A DNA stretch of 64,000 nt from Streptomyces pactum (lineage in GTDB: Bacteria > Actinomycetota > Actinomycetes > Streptomycetales > Streptomycetaceae). The notes under the pieces are model-generated. The model had not been told where the DNA came from. It searched no databases and saw only the letters and a list, made by a program, of their open reading frames with translations. A program made the position numbers and the translations under genes. Shown piece by piece: positions 46,157 through 54,697 of this stretch. Numbering within the stretch: the first letter of the stretch is position 1; the number at the start of each line of letters is the position of its first letter. The stretch covers positions 6,944,001-7,008,000 of the forward strand of contig NZ_JACYXC010000001.1 of assembly GCF_016031615.1 (NCBI RefSeq), read 5' to 3'.

Positions 46157-46870
46157 GGTCTGCCTCCAGAGGTGAGGACCGGTTACGGGCCGGACAACGC
46201 CTGCCCGGTGGGACCAGCATCACGCCGGCGGGGGGACCGGCGTCAGGGCCGGTCGGTCCCCGCCACCGGTGCCGTTCGGCCGGAGCCCGCCGGCGGAACG
46301 GCCCTGCGACGGCCCGCCCCGGCACCGGCGTCACCGTCCCGGCGGGCCCGGCACCGTACGGGTCGGTGGTGCTCCCGCGGCCGGGCCGGAACCTGCCCCG
46401 GCGTGCGGCCCGGCCACCGGGACGGCCGTGGTGCCGGCCAGGCCCTGTGGGGTGCCGGACGGTACCCGGGGACGGTGCCCTCCCCGGTGGGGCGTGGTCC
46501 GGCCGTCCTCGACGTTCGGCGCGCGTGCCGGCAGGGCGGGGTGGGTGCCGCCGCGGGGGAGGTGGGTGTCACCGGGGGCGCGGTGGGAAGCCGCCCGGGG
46601 TCGGGCCATGTGCCGTCGGCGGCGGGTTGCGGCGCGACTCGTGCCTGGGGCCCGTGCGGGTGCGTGCCGCCCCGGGGCGGGGTGGGGCCGTCCGGGAAGG
46701 GGCCGCGCCGAGCCCGGGCGGGCCGACCGGCGGCGCCTCCTGCCGCGCCGCTCGGCCGGGGCGTGCCCGCCGGCCGCGGAGCAGAGGTGCAGTGGGGCAC
46801 CGGGCCACGGCCCCTGTGCGGGAAGGCCGGGGATGGCGCTGCCCGGGCGGATGGCGCGGGGCCCGGGCCG
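46157..46870. other. 0.7-kb intergenic region with DosR-like words
   Basis: Open frames here are Pro/Arg/Gly-rich and lack motifs; no gene is called. GGGCC-GGTCG-GTCCC at 46246-46260 is a DosR/OsdR-like inverted repeat with a five-base spacer, 90 bases upstream of the second Usp gene, and GGGGACC at 46231-46238 precedes it. The remainder is GC-rich and featureless. Confidence 0.4.
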
Positions 46871-47533
46871 TCAGGCGTCGGGCGCCGGGCGGTTCACCAC
46901 ACCCACCACGCCGTCCACCCGCCACACGGCCGCCAGCAGGCCGGACGGATCGACCGCCGAGGCCGAGGCTCCGGCCAGGGTGACCGTGCCGTCCCGGACC
47001 CCGACGCGGAGTTCCGCCGCGCGGGGGGAGCGGGCGTGGACGGAGACGGCGTGCAGCACCTCCCGGCGGATCTCCTCGTCGCTCCGGACGAAGACCCGCA
47101 GCAGGTCCCGGCGGGTGGTGATGCCGATCAGCCGGTCCTCCTCGTCCACCACCGGCAGCCGGTCGATACGGCGGCGCTCCATGATGCGCGCCGCGTCGGC
47201 CACCCGCTGTTCGGGATGGACGGTGACCGCGGGACTGCTCATCAGCTCACCGGCGGTGTCCGGGCCGGGCGCGCGCGGCTTGACCAGGCGCCGCAGCGCC
47301 CGTGGCAGCCGCGCCCGGCGACGCAGCCGGTCACCGGCGGCATGGCGCCGGATCAGGTCCGTCCGGGACACCACGCCCATCACCTTGTCGTCGTCGTCCA
47401 CCACCGGCAGGCCGCCGATCCGGTGGCGGGTGAGCAGCCGGGCGATCTCCGCCGACGGGGTGTCCGGGTGCGCCCGGACGACCTCACCCGTCATCACGTC
47501 ACCCACGCTTCGGCTCACGGCCACGGTTCTCAT
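46871..47533 (-). CDS. CBS-pair and BON domain protein
   Basis: 220 aa. Two CBS motifs (about 9-70 and 93-150: VGDVMTGEVVRAHPDTPSAEIARLL; GELMSSPAVTVHPEQRVADAARIM) each end in a GxxxxxDL segment. They bind adenosyl ligands as energy sensors. A BON domain (about 155-215: VRDGTVTLAGASASAVDPSG) ends the protein. A GTG three codons in has an equally good ribosome site. Proteins with this layout accompany universal stress proteins in hypoxia regulons of actinomycetes. Confidence 0.93.
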   Translation of the reverse strand: MRTVAVSRSVGDVMTGEVVRAHPDTPSAEIARLLTRHRIGGLPVVDDDDKVMGVVSRTDLIRRHAAGDRLRRRARLPRALRRLVKPRAPGPDTAGELMSSPAVTVHPEQRVADAARIMERRRIDRLPVVDEEDRLIGITTRRDLLRVFVRSDEEIRREVLHAVSVHARSPRAAELRVGVRDGTVTLAGASASAVDPSGLLAAVWRVDGVVGVVNRPAPDA

Positions 47534-47637
47534 CTCCAGTCGCTCCGACGGGTTCCGGCGGGTTCCCGGTTGGTGGCCCGTGGCGCCGGTCCCGACCGCT
47601 GCCCGACGGTGCTCGACGGTGGTCGGGGGCCGGCGGC

Positions 47638-47651
47638 GGACCGGTGGGCCC
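47638..47651. promoter_or_regulatory. DosR/OsdR-like box candidate upstream of the CBS gene
   Basis: GGACCGGTGGGCCC lies 105 bases before the CBS-BON start; its complement GGGCCCACCGGTCC shares the core of the site upstream of pflB (GGGACCACCGGCCC). Support is only the shared word and position. Confidence 0.3.
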
Positions 47652-47723
47652 GGACGCGGCGCCGTCAGGGGAGGGCGCGGTGCCCGGACGGCGGCCGGCC
47701 CCGGTCAACCGGCCGCGGTGGCC

Positions 47724-48734
47724 TCACGGGGTGAACACCACGCGGGCCTTGACCCGCCCCCGGAGCACCTCTTCCACGCACGCGTTGACGTCGGACAGCG
47801 GCCGGGTCTCGTACACCACGCGGGTCCGGCCGGCGGCGTGCAGTCGGAAGACCTCGGCCAGGTCCTGGCGGGTGCCGACGATCGATCCGATGACGGAGAT
47901 GCCGCCCAGCACGGTGGGGAAGACCGGCACCTGGACGGTGCCGCCGGCCGGCAGGGCGACCATGACGAGCCTGCCGCCCCGGCGCAGGCCGGCCAGCGCG
48001 GTCGCGAAGGACGCGTCGTCCGCCGCCAGGGCCAGGGCGACGTGGGCGCCGCCGTGCCGCCGGAGCACGGCGGCGGGGTCCTCGGTGCGGGCGTCGATGA
48101 GGAGGTCGGCGCCGAGTTCGGCGGCGAGCCGGAGCTTGTCGTCCGAGACGTCGATGGCGGCGACCGTGGCTCCGGCGATCTTGGCGTACTGCACGGCCAG
48201 GTGGCCCAGCCCGCCGATGCCGGACACCGCCACCAGGTCGGCCGGTCCTGCGCCGGCGATCTTGAGGGCCTTGTAGGTGGTGACCCCCGCGCAGGTCAGC
48301 GGCGCCGCCTCGCACGGGTCGATGCCGTCGGGGACGGGCTGGGCGAAGGCGGCGTGCGCCAGCATCTGTTCCGCGTGGCCGCCGTCGGTGCCGTAACCGG
48401 TGTTGACCTGCCTCTCGCACAGCGTCTCCCAGCCGGACAGGCAGTGCTCGCAGCGCCCGCACGCCCAGCCCAGCCACGGGACGGCCACCCGCTGACCGAC
48501 CGCCAGGTCCCGCACCCCCGCGCCGAGTTCCTCGACGATGCCGACGCCCTCGTGGCCCGGGACGAACGGGACGACCGGCTTGACCGGCCAGTCACCGTGC
48601 GCGGCGTGGATGTCGGTGTGACACAGCCCGGAGGCCTCGACCCGGATGCGGACCTGCCCGGGCCCGGGCACCGGGTCGGGGCGTTCCTCGATCACCAGGG
48701 GCTCTCCCAGAGCCTTCACCACCGCTGCCTTCAT
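47724..48734 (-). CDS. Zinc-dependent alcohol dehydrogenase
   Basis: 336 aa; GGAGG before the ATG. Catalytic zinc ligands are in GLCHTDIHAAHGD (Cys) and VPGHEGVGIVEELG (His). The structural zinc has four cysteines in GWACGRCEHCLSGWETLCERQ. VSGIGGLGHLAVQYAK is the NAD(P)-binding motif. It belongs to the AdhA-type class that uses primary alcohols and aldehydes. Within this island it would complement AdhE in reducing acetaldehyde or in oxidising ethanol. A perfect DosR-type palindrome lies 84 bases upstream of its start. Confidence 0.95.
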   Translation of the reverse strand: MKAAVVKALGEPLVIEERPDPVPGPGQVRIRVEASGLCHTDIHAAHGDWPVKPVVPFVPGHEGVGIVEELGAGVRDLAVGQRVAVPWLGWACGRCEHCLSGWETLCERQVNTGYGTDGGHAEQMLAHAAFAQPVPDGIDPCEAAPLTCAGVTTYKALKIAGAGPADLVAVSGIGGLGHLAVQYAKIAGATVAAIDVSDDKLRLAAELGADLLIDARTEDPAAVLRRHGGAHVALALAADDASFATALAGLRRGGRLVMVALPAGGTVQVPVFPTVLGGISVIGSIVGTRQDLAEVFRLHAAGRTRVVYETRPLSDVNACVEEVLRGRVKARVVFTP

Positions 48735-48817
48735 GACCGCCTCCCGGGGGTTCGTCGTCACCACCAGGGTGGTCCGCCGCCCGGACCGGGGACAGAACCG
48801 GTCAGTACCCCCACACC

Positions 48818-48831
48818 GGGACGTTCGTCCC
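48818..48831. promoter_or_regulatory. Perfect DosR/OsdR-type box upstream of the zinc alcohol dehydrogenase
   Basis: GGGAC-GTTC-GTCCC is a perfect inverted repeat with the 14-base layout of the DosR box core (GGGACTWWAGTCCC in mycobacteria). Flanking CAC and GTG extend the symmetry. It lies at -84 to the start codon, a normal activator position. OsdR of S. coelicolor controls a homologous set of stress, CBS and dehydrogenase genes. Confidence 0.65.
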
Positions 48832-49034
48832 CGTGCCGGGGGACCGTACGGGCCCGCGGACCGGCCGGGGCGCGGGCCGCACCGGCCCGGGGGCGCCGGG
48901 CGGCGTGCCCTCGCCCGGGCCCGCCGCAGGCGGCGGGAGGCCCGGGCGGCGGTGGCCGGCGGTCCCGGGCGGCACCGGCCGACGGCGGGTGCGGGCACTC
49001 CGGCGGACCGCCGTCCCCCGGGGCGCCCGCACCC

Positions 49035-50384
49035 TCACCGTTCCCCCGCCCGCCGGGGTATTGCCGTCCCCGGCACGCCCGCCCGGGGCCCGTCGTGGTC
49101 CGGACCCGGCTTTCCGGCGCCCCCGGCACCGCCGCCCGGGACCGTGGCCGGCGGCGGCCCGCGGCGGGCGTCGCGGCGGTCCAGCCAGCTGAGCACCGGG
49201 GTCGCCATCACCGTGGTCACCAGCGCCACGACCACCAGCACACTGAACATCGGCGGTGACACGATGCCCTCGGCGAGGCCGATGTTGATCGCGATGAGCT
49301 GCATCAGCCCGCGGGCGTTCATCAGTGTGCCGACCCGCAGCGCCACCGCCTGGTTCTCGCCCGCCCAGCGGGAGGCCAGCCAGCAGGCCCCGAACTTCCC
49401 CGCCACCGCGGCCAGGACACAGCCCGCCGCGAACCACAGCACGGCCGCGTCGACCAGCAGGCCGAAGTCGGTGTTCAGGCCCGAGTACGTGAAGAACAGC
49501 GGCAGGAAGACGGCGCTCCCCACCGGGGTGAGGGTGTCCACGGCCCGGTCGATCGCGGGGGAGCGGGGGAAGCACACCCCCACGCTGAACGCCCCGAACA
49601 CCGCGTAGAGGCCGATCTCGTCGGTGTACCAGGCGGCCAGGAACAGCACCGCCACGGTGGCCAGCAGCACCTCGTCGGGCGAGCGGCGCTCGGCGAGCGC
49701 CGCCACCCGCTCCCGGCCGCGCACCACCAGCACCAGCACCAGGACCAGGCCGGCGGTGCCCGCCACGACCTCCGCGAACGGTCCGGCGCTGCCCCGGTCC
49801 AGGCTGAGCACCCCGGCCAGCAGCACCCACGCGACCGCGTCGTCCAGCGCGCCGGCGGCCAGCGAGAGCGCGCCGAACCGGGAGCCGGTGAGGCCGCGTT
49901 CGGTGATGATCCGCGCCAGCATCGGGAAGGCGGTGATCGCCAGCGTGACCCCGACGAAGAGCGCCGAGACCGCGGGGGAGACGTCGGGCGGCGAGATGTC
50001 GACCGCGTCCCGGCCGGTCAGGGCCAGCGCGGCGCCCAGCCCCAGCGGCACCACGATCCCCGCGGCCGAGACCACCGCGGCGGGCCGGGCCACCGGCCGG
50101 ATGTGGTCCGGGCGGAACTCGTACCCCGCCCGGAACATGAAGATCACCAGGCCGATCTGCCCGGCGGTGTACAGCACCGGCCGCAGGTCCTGGGGGAACA
50201 GCGCGTCCTCGACGCCGGGGGCGAGCAGCCCCAGCGCCGAGGGGCCCAGCAGTACCCCCGCGACCATCTCACCCACCACCGGGGGCTGTCCGAACAGGCG
50301 CAGCACCCGTCCGGTGGCCCGGCAGACCAGCAGGATGACGACGACGGCGAGGAAGAAGGCGGGAGCGAGCTCGGTCGTGGACAT
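49035..50384 (-). CDS. CPA2-family cation:proton antiporter
   Basis: 449 aa. About 12 hydrophobic helices run from FFLAVVVILLVCRATGRVL to MFSVLVVVALVTTVMATPVL. The Na+/H+ exchanger landmarks are VGEMVAGVLLGPSALG, ALDDAVAWVLLA (paired acidic residues of the transport site) and TLMNARGLMQL. The C-terminal ~50 residues are Gly/Pro-rich and disordered. It would exchange Na+ or K+ for protons. It is 42 bases downstream of the P450 gene on the same strand, so it could be read through from that operon, or it may belong with the dormancy genes that follow. Confidence 0.93.
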   Translation of the reverse strand: MSTTELAPAFFLAVVVILLVCRATGRVLRLFGQPPVVGEMVAGVLLGPSALGLLAPGVEDALFPQDLRPVLYTAGQIGLVIFMFRAGYEFRPDHIRPVARPAAVVSAAGIVVPLGLGAALALTGRDAVDISPPDVSPAVSALFVGVTLAITAFPMLARIITERGLTGSRFGALSLAAGALDDAVAWVLLAGVLSLDRGSAGPFAEVVAGTAGLVLVLVLVVRGRERVAALAERRSPDEVLLATVAVLFLAAWYTDEIGLYAVFGAFSVGVCFPRSPAIDRAVDTLTPVGSAVFLPLFFTYSGLNTDFGLLVDAAVLWFAAGCVLAAVAGKFGACWLASRWAGENQAVALRVGTLMNARGLMQLIAINIGLAEGIVSPPMFSVLVVVALVTTVMATPVLSWLDRRDARRGPPPATVPGGGAGGAGKPGPDHDGPRAGVPGTAIPRRAGER

Positions 50385-50426
50385 GGCGTGCCCCTTCGTC
50401 TTCGGGGGGAGGGGACGGGCGTGCCC

Positions 50427-51821
50427 TCAGGGCGCGTGCCGCACCGGGCAGGCCGTCGGCCGGCCCTCGGTGTCGTGGGTGGCGAAGTACCGCTGGGCCG
50501 GGCGCCGCCGCCGGGCGTCGAGCACCATCCAGGTGCCCAGCGCCAGTTGCACCGGTGCCCGCCACACGTCCTCCCACCGGTCACGCACCCGCAGGAACGC
50601 CCGCACCGCGGCCCTCCCGCCGCGGGGCAGCCGGCTGCCGCGGCGGACCAGCAGGCACGGTCCCCGGTGGGGCAGCGAGCGGGTGTGGGTGACCGGTGAG
50701 TCCAGCGTGAACCGGCGCAGCACCTCACGGGTCGCGGCCCGCATCGCCAGCGGCGCCAGCCGCCAGGCCGGACACGGCCGGTTGGCCGCCACCCCGAACG
50801 GGATGAAGTGGGCCTCCTTCGTCTTCAGCAGCCGCCAGCGCTCCGGCCGGAACGCCTCCGGGTCCCGGTAGCCGGAGGCGTGGTAGTCGGGGTAGCTGAA
50901 GCACAGCACCGACCCGGCCGGGATCACCGGCGCGTCCGGCAGGGCGATGTCCTCGGTGGCGATCCGGTGCGCCACCCCGAACAGCGGGTAGAGCCGGAAG
51001 GTCTCGTTCATCACCTGGGACAGGTACGCCTCGTCGTCCGGCCGGTCCGCCAGCCGCCGCTGGACGTCCCGGTGCCGGGCGAGCACCAGCAGCAGGTGCG
51101 CCATGGCCTCCGACATCTGCACCACGGCGGTGTTGAAGAACGTGCCCTGCAGGTAGTACGCCTGCTCCCGCTCGGACAGGCCGCGCGGCAGCGCGTCCGC
51201 CGGCACGTCCCCCGCGGCGATCCGGCGGCGCAGGTAGCGGGTGAGCGCGTGGCGCCGGGCCATGTGCCGCAGCCGGGTGCACTTCAGCGAGCTGACCACG
51301 TCGTCGGCGTGGCCGACGATGAGCCGGCGGGCGTCCGGCGGGCACGGCTCGCGGAAGACCAGCTCGTAGAAGAACTCCGCCCACACCGGCATCATCAGGT
51401 CGCGCAGCCGCACCAGCCGCGCCCGCCCGGGGACGGCCCGGTCCAGGGCCGCGGCGGTGCGGTGCGCCGCGGCCCGCGCCAGCTCCTCGCCCGGTCCGGC
51501 GAGCACCCGGGCGGTGGCGGCCGCGACCTCCTGGTAGCGGGGGCCCGGCTCCAGGTGCTCCTGGTGGACCTCGGACCCGGGCGCCAGCCAGTACCAGAAC
51601 AGGTCGGACAGGGCGGCGCCCTTGCTGCGGCCGGCGGCCCCCGGGTGGCCGTACACCTCGACGAAACGGTCCGGTCCGAGCGTGGCGTTGGGGAAGGTGA
51701 CGCCTTCCTCGCCGTTGACCTCGGCGAACACCCGGGTGCGGAGCCGGACCACCGTGCCGGGCAGCCAGTACGGCAGGGAGCCCAGCAGCACGGCGGACGC
51801 CGCCAGCCGCCTGCCGCTCAC
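50427..51821 (-). CDS. Cytochrome P450, divergent
   Basis: 464 aa. The ExxR motif is in VMNETFRLYPLFG, and the heme-binding loop is PFGVAANRPCPAWRLA with the axial Cys. The I-helix, QGTFFNTAVVQMSEAMAHLL, lacks the usual acid/alcohol pair (AGxE/DT): Asn precedes the Thr. The N-terminal ~130 residues are unlike standard bacterial P450s, and a ~75-residue C-terminal extension follows the normal end. The start overlaps the flavin oxidase gene (GTGA). It probably acts in the same oxidative pathway. Atypical chemistry, such as peroxide use or dehydration, is possible. Confidence 0.85.
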   Translation of the reverse strand: MSGRRLAASAVLLGSLPYWLPGTVVRLRTRVFAEVNGEEGVTFPNATLGPDRFVEVYGHPGAAGRSKGAALSDLFWYWLAPGSEVHQEHLEPGPRYQEVAAATARVLAGPGEELARAAAHRTAAALDRAVPGRARLVRLRDLMMPVWAEFFYELVFREPCPPDARRLIVGHADDVVSSLKCTRLRHMARRHALTRYLRRRIAAGDVPADALPRGLSEREQAYYLQGTFFNTAVVQMSEAMAHLLLVLARHRDVQRRLADRPDDEAYLSQVMNETFRLYPLFGVAHRIATEDIALPDAPVIPAGSVLCFSYPDYHASGYRDPEAFRPERWRLLKTKEAHFIPFGVAANRPCPAWRLAPLAMRAATREVLRRFTLDSPVTHTRSLPHRGPCLLVRRGSRLPRGGRAAVRAFLRVRDRWEDVWRAPVQLALGTWMVLDARRRRPAQRYFATHDTEGRPTACPVRHAP

Positions 51822-52912
51822 CACGCCCCGCTCCCCACGCCGCCGCGCCGGACCACCAGGTCGGCGGTGAGATCGGCCGGCCGGGCGCCGCCGCACAGCG
51901 CCAGCGCCTGGTCGAAGTCGGACCGGAACCACTCCAGGACGTCCCGCACCCCGCGCTCGCCGTCCGCCGCCAGACCCCACACCACCGGGCGGCCGACCGC
52001 CACCGCGGTGGCGCCCAGCGCCAGGGCGACGGCCACGTCGCAGCCGGTGCGGACGCCGCCGTCCAGCAGCACCGGCAGCCGCCCGGCCACCGCCTCCACG
52101 ATCCGGGGCAGCGCCTCGACGGTGGCGGGCGCGGCGTCGAGCTGCCGACCGCCGTGGTTGGACACCACCAGCCCGTCCACGCCCTCGGCCACCGCCCGCC
52201 GGGCGTCCTCGGGATGCAGTACGCCCTTGAGCAGGACGGGCAGCGGGGTGGTGGCCCGCAGCCGGCGCACATGCTCCCAGGACAGCGCGGACGACATCGC
52301 GATGGGACGCACCGCCGCACCGCCGGGGGCTGTGCCGGGCAGGTCCCGCATGTTCTCCGCGGCCAGCCCCGGCGGCAGGTCGTGGAAGCCGTGCCGCTCG
52401 TCCCGCCCGTGCCGGCCCCGCACGGGCGAGTCCACGGTCACCACCAGGGCGGTGCACCCGGCCTCCTCGGCCCGGCGCACCAGCGCCCCGGTCACCTCGG
52501 GTTCGGGCTGGAGGTACAACTGGAACCAGACCGCGGCCTCCGGGCGCACCGACCGCGCGGCGGCGGTGATCTCCCCGATCGCCGTGGTGGCGGCCATCGA
52601 GGCGATCAGCACCGTCCCGGCGGCCGCCGCGGCCCGGGCGGTGGCGAGTTCGCCCTCCGGGTGCGCCAGCCGGTGGAAGGCGGTCGGGGCGACGAGCACG
52701 GGCATCCGCGACCGGTCGCCCAGCAGCGTCACGGCGGTGTCCCGGGACGCGGCGCCGCGCAGCACCCGGGGCAGCAGCGCCAGCCGGCGGAAGGCGCGCT
52801 CGTTCTCGTCCAGCGCCACCTCCCGGCCGGCGCCGCCCGCGAAGTAGTCGTAGTGCACCGGGTCCAGGAGGGCGCGGGCGTGCCGGTGCGCGTCGTCCGG
52901 CGCCCGGTTCAC
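51818..52912 (-). CDS. FMN-dependent alpha-hydroxy-acid oxidase family protein
   Basis: 364 aa TIM-barrel flavoprotein of the LldD/glycolate oxidase/hydroxymandelate oxidase family. DYFAGGAGREVAL, MPVLVAPTAFHRLAHPEGE, the key VVSNHGGRQLD (catalytic His and Arg) and VLLDGGVRTGCDVAVALALGA are intact. It oxidises 2-hydroxy acids to 2-keto acids using oxygen or another acceptor. It is coupled by four-base overlaps to both the upstream flavoprotein and the downstream P450. A biosynthetic role (like the hydroxymandelate oxidase of hydroxyphenylglycine pathways) is more likely than lactate use. Confidence 0.9.
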   Translation of the reverse strand: MNRAPDDAHRHARALLDPVHYDYFAGGAGREVALDENERAFRRLALLPRVLRGAASRDTAVTLLGDRSRMPVLVAPTAFHRLAHPEGELATARAAAAAGTVLIASMAATTAIGEITAAARSVRPEAAVWFQLYLQPEPEVTGALVRRAEEAGCTALVVTVDSPVRGRHGRDERHGFHDLPPGLAAENMRDLPGTAPGGAAVRPIAMSSALSWEHVRRLRATTPLPVLLKGVLHPEDARRAVAEGVDGLVVSNHGGRQLDAAPATVEALPRIVEAVAGRLPVLLDGGVRTGCDVAVALALGATAVAVGRPVVWGLAADGERGVRDVLEWFRSDFDQALALCGGARPADLTADLVVRRGGVGSGAW

Positions 52913-54519
52913 GTCCGGTCCGCCGTGCCGGGGACGGTGTCACCGGCACCGGTCCGGTCCCGCAGGTAGGCCAGCAGCGGGGCCCGGTGGACCGTCTCGT
53001 CGTCCCACTCGTTCTCCAGGTTCTCCGTCATGTGGTGCTCGTCGAGCAGCCGCCCGGCGCGGAACCGGCGGATCACCGGGTGCAGGTAGCGGGCGTCCAG
53101 ACCGCCGGTGTCCGACTGGGGGAGACGGGGCACGGAGACGTCGAACGGATCGACCTGGTCGTGGTCGGCGCCGTACTCCAGGGTGACGGTGTAGTAGTGG
53201 TCCACCTCGCCCAGCACCCCGCCGGCGACCGCACGGTGCAGGTGGTCGACCGGGATCTCCTCGTGGTAGCGCACCTCGCCGTCCGGGCCCACCACCAGGG
53301 CGTCACCGAGGAAGGCGAACTGCTGCCACAGCGCGGAACTGCTGTTGACCCGCGCCACCACCGCGTCGGCGGCACCGGCGATGACGTCCCCGCTCTTCTC
53401 CAGCGGGCGCCGGGGCCACGGGACGCCGTGGTAACGGAATTCAAGAATCCGGTGCAGCGCCCGGACCCCGTAGCGGAATCCGTGGATGAATCCGCTGGTG
53501 GATTTCTTGAAATCGCGTACCTGGGTGATCGTCCCCGCGAAGTACAGGTCGGGCACATTCGGTGATTCCCAGGCGTCGGTCTGGGCCGGGAATCGGTCCT
53601 TGATGGTCAGCTCCGGCCGGCACTCCTCGGCGAAGACCGACGCGTCGAAACGGAAGCCGGTGGCCAGAATGACCCGGTCGTACCGGATCTCCTTGACGAC
53701 CTCGGCCACCCGGTCGAAACTCACCGAGACCCGGTACGAGCCGTCCTCGTCCCGGCGGATGCGCTGGATGTGGCCGTCCAGCACCGCGTTCTGGGACTTC
53801 AGCTGGTAGGTGTCGAGGAAGTTGTTGTTGACCGCCCGGAGGTGGCCGACGAAATGCGTACGCCAGGCCAGCCGCAGCGAACCGGGCCCGGCCACGTGAA
53901 TGACCGCCGCCGTCTCGACGAGGTTGTCCGCGGTTTCGAAGGCGGAGTTCCCGCGCCCCACGATGAGCACCCGCTGCCCGGTGAAACCCGCCGGGTCGAC
54001 CGGCACCGTGTCGTACCGCTCCGCCAGCTCCGCGCCCTCGATCGGCGGGATGTAGGGGCGGGACACCCCGGTCGCCACGATCAGGCGCTTGGCCAGGTAG
54101 CGGTTGCCGTGCCGGTCCTCGGCGACGAAGTCGTCCGGGCGGGTGATCCGGGTGATCCGGGTGCCGTACCGCACCGCCAGCCGGTGGGTGGCGGCGAAGT
54201 CCGCGAGGTAGCGGAGCATGTCGTCGGCGGCCGGGAAATAGCGGGGGGTGTAGTGGGTGAAAAGCGGACTCCGCTCTTCCGACAGCAGCGAGTTCCAGTC
54301 ATTTCGCAACCGGAGCTCGGGGTCGTCCCACCCGGTGTGCACCTTGTTGATGGAGATGAGTTTCCGGTGCCTGGGGAACCGGGTGAAGAAGCTCCCCGGC
54401 GCATCGCCGGACTCCACAATCAAATAGTTGCGTCCGGCGCGTTCGAGAAAATATCCGGCCTGTAAACCGGCGGGACCTCCACCGACTACCAGGTAATCAA
54501 CCGAGATGTCATTCGACAC
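52909..54519 (-). CDS. FAD/NAD(P)-dependent monooxygenase-like flavoprotein (FOXRED2-like)
   Basis: 536 aa; GTG with GGGAG upstream. VDYLVVGGGPAGLQAGYFLERAG binds FAD and QRVLIVGRGNSAFETADNL binds NAD(P)H; the layout is that of flavin monooxygenases and the FOXRED2 group, but the usual FMO fingerprint FxGxxxHxxx(Y/F) is not evident. The PRHRKLISINKVHTGWDDPELRLRNDWNSLL block is typical of the group. First gene of a three-gene overlapping operon. Its codons are less GC-rich than its neighbours (several GAATTC and AAT codons in the middle), a hint of transfer. Confidence 0.85.
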   Translation of the reverse strand: MSNDISVDYLVVGGGPAGLQAGYFLERAGRNYLIVESGDAPGSFFTRFPRHRKLISINKVHTGWDDPELRLRNDWNSLLSEERSPLFTHYTPRYFPAADDMLRYLADFAATHRLAVRYGTRITRITRPDDFVAEDRHGNRYLAKRLIVATGVSRPYIPPIEGAELAERYDTVPVDPAGFTGQRVLIVGRGNSAFETADNLVETAAVIHVAGPGSLRLAWRTHFVGHLRAVNNNFLDTYQLKSQNAVLDGHIQRIRRDEDGSYRVSVSFDRVAEVVKEIRYDRVILATGFRFDASVFAEECRPELTIKDRFPAQTDAWESPNVPDLYFAGTITQVRDFKKSTSGFIHGFRYGVRALHRILEFRYHGVPWPRRPLEKSGDVIAGAADAVVARVNSSSALWQQFAFLGDALVVGPDGEVRYHEEIPVDHLHRAVAGGVLGEVDHYYTVTLEYGADHDQVDPFDVSVPRLPQSDTGGLDARYLHPVIRRFRAGRLLDEHHMTENLENEWDDETVHRAPLLAYLRDRTGAGDTVPGTADRT

Positions 54520-54697
54520 ATCGTTCTCCCGTCCTGAGCGGGGTGGATGAACGCGACGCTACTTGACACTTAAAGAACGCCGCCAGGGCGCCTACTTGTG
54601 GCGTGCGTCACACGTTGCGGTATGGGTTCGGCGAATTCCACCGGATACCGTTGGGCGCGCGTCCGGGCCGCCTCTACCCCTGGGGAGTGGAACACTC

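Noticed and set aside
46243..46800. Minus-strand frame between the second Usp and CBS genes
   Set aside because: Low-complexity translation and no family motif; overlaps a DosR-like site.
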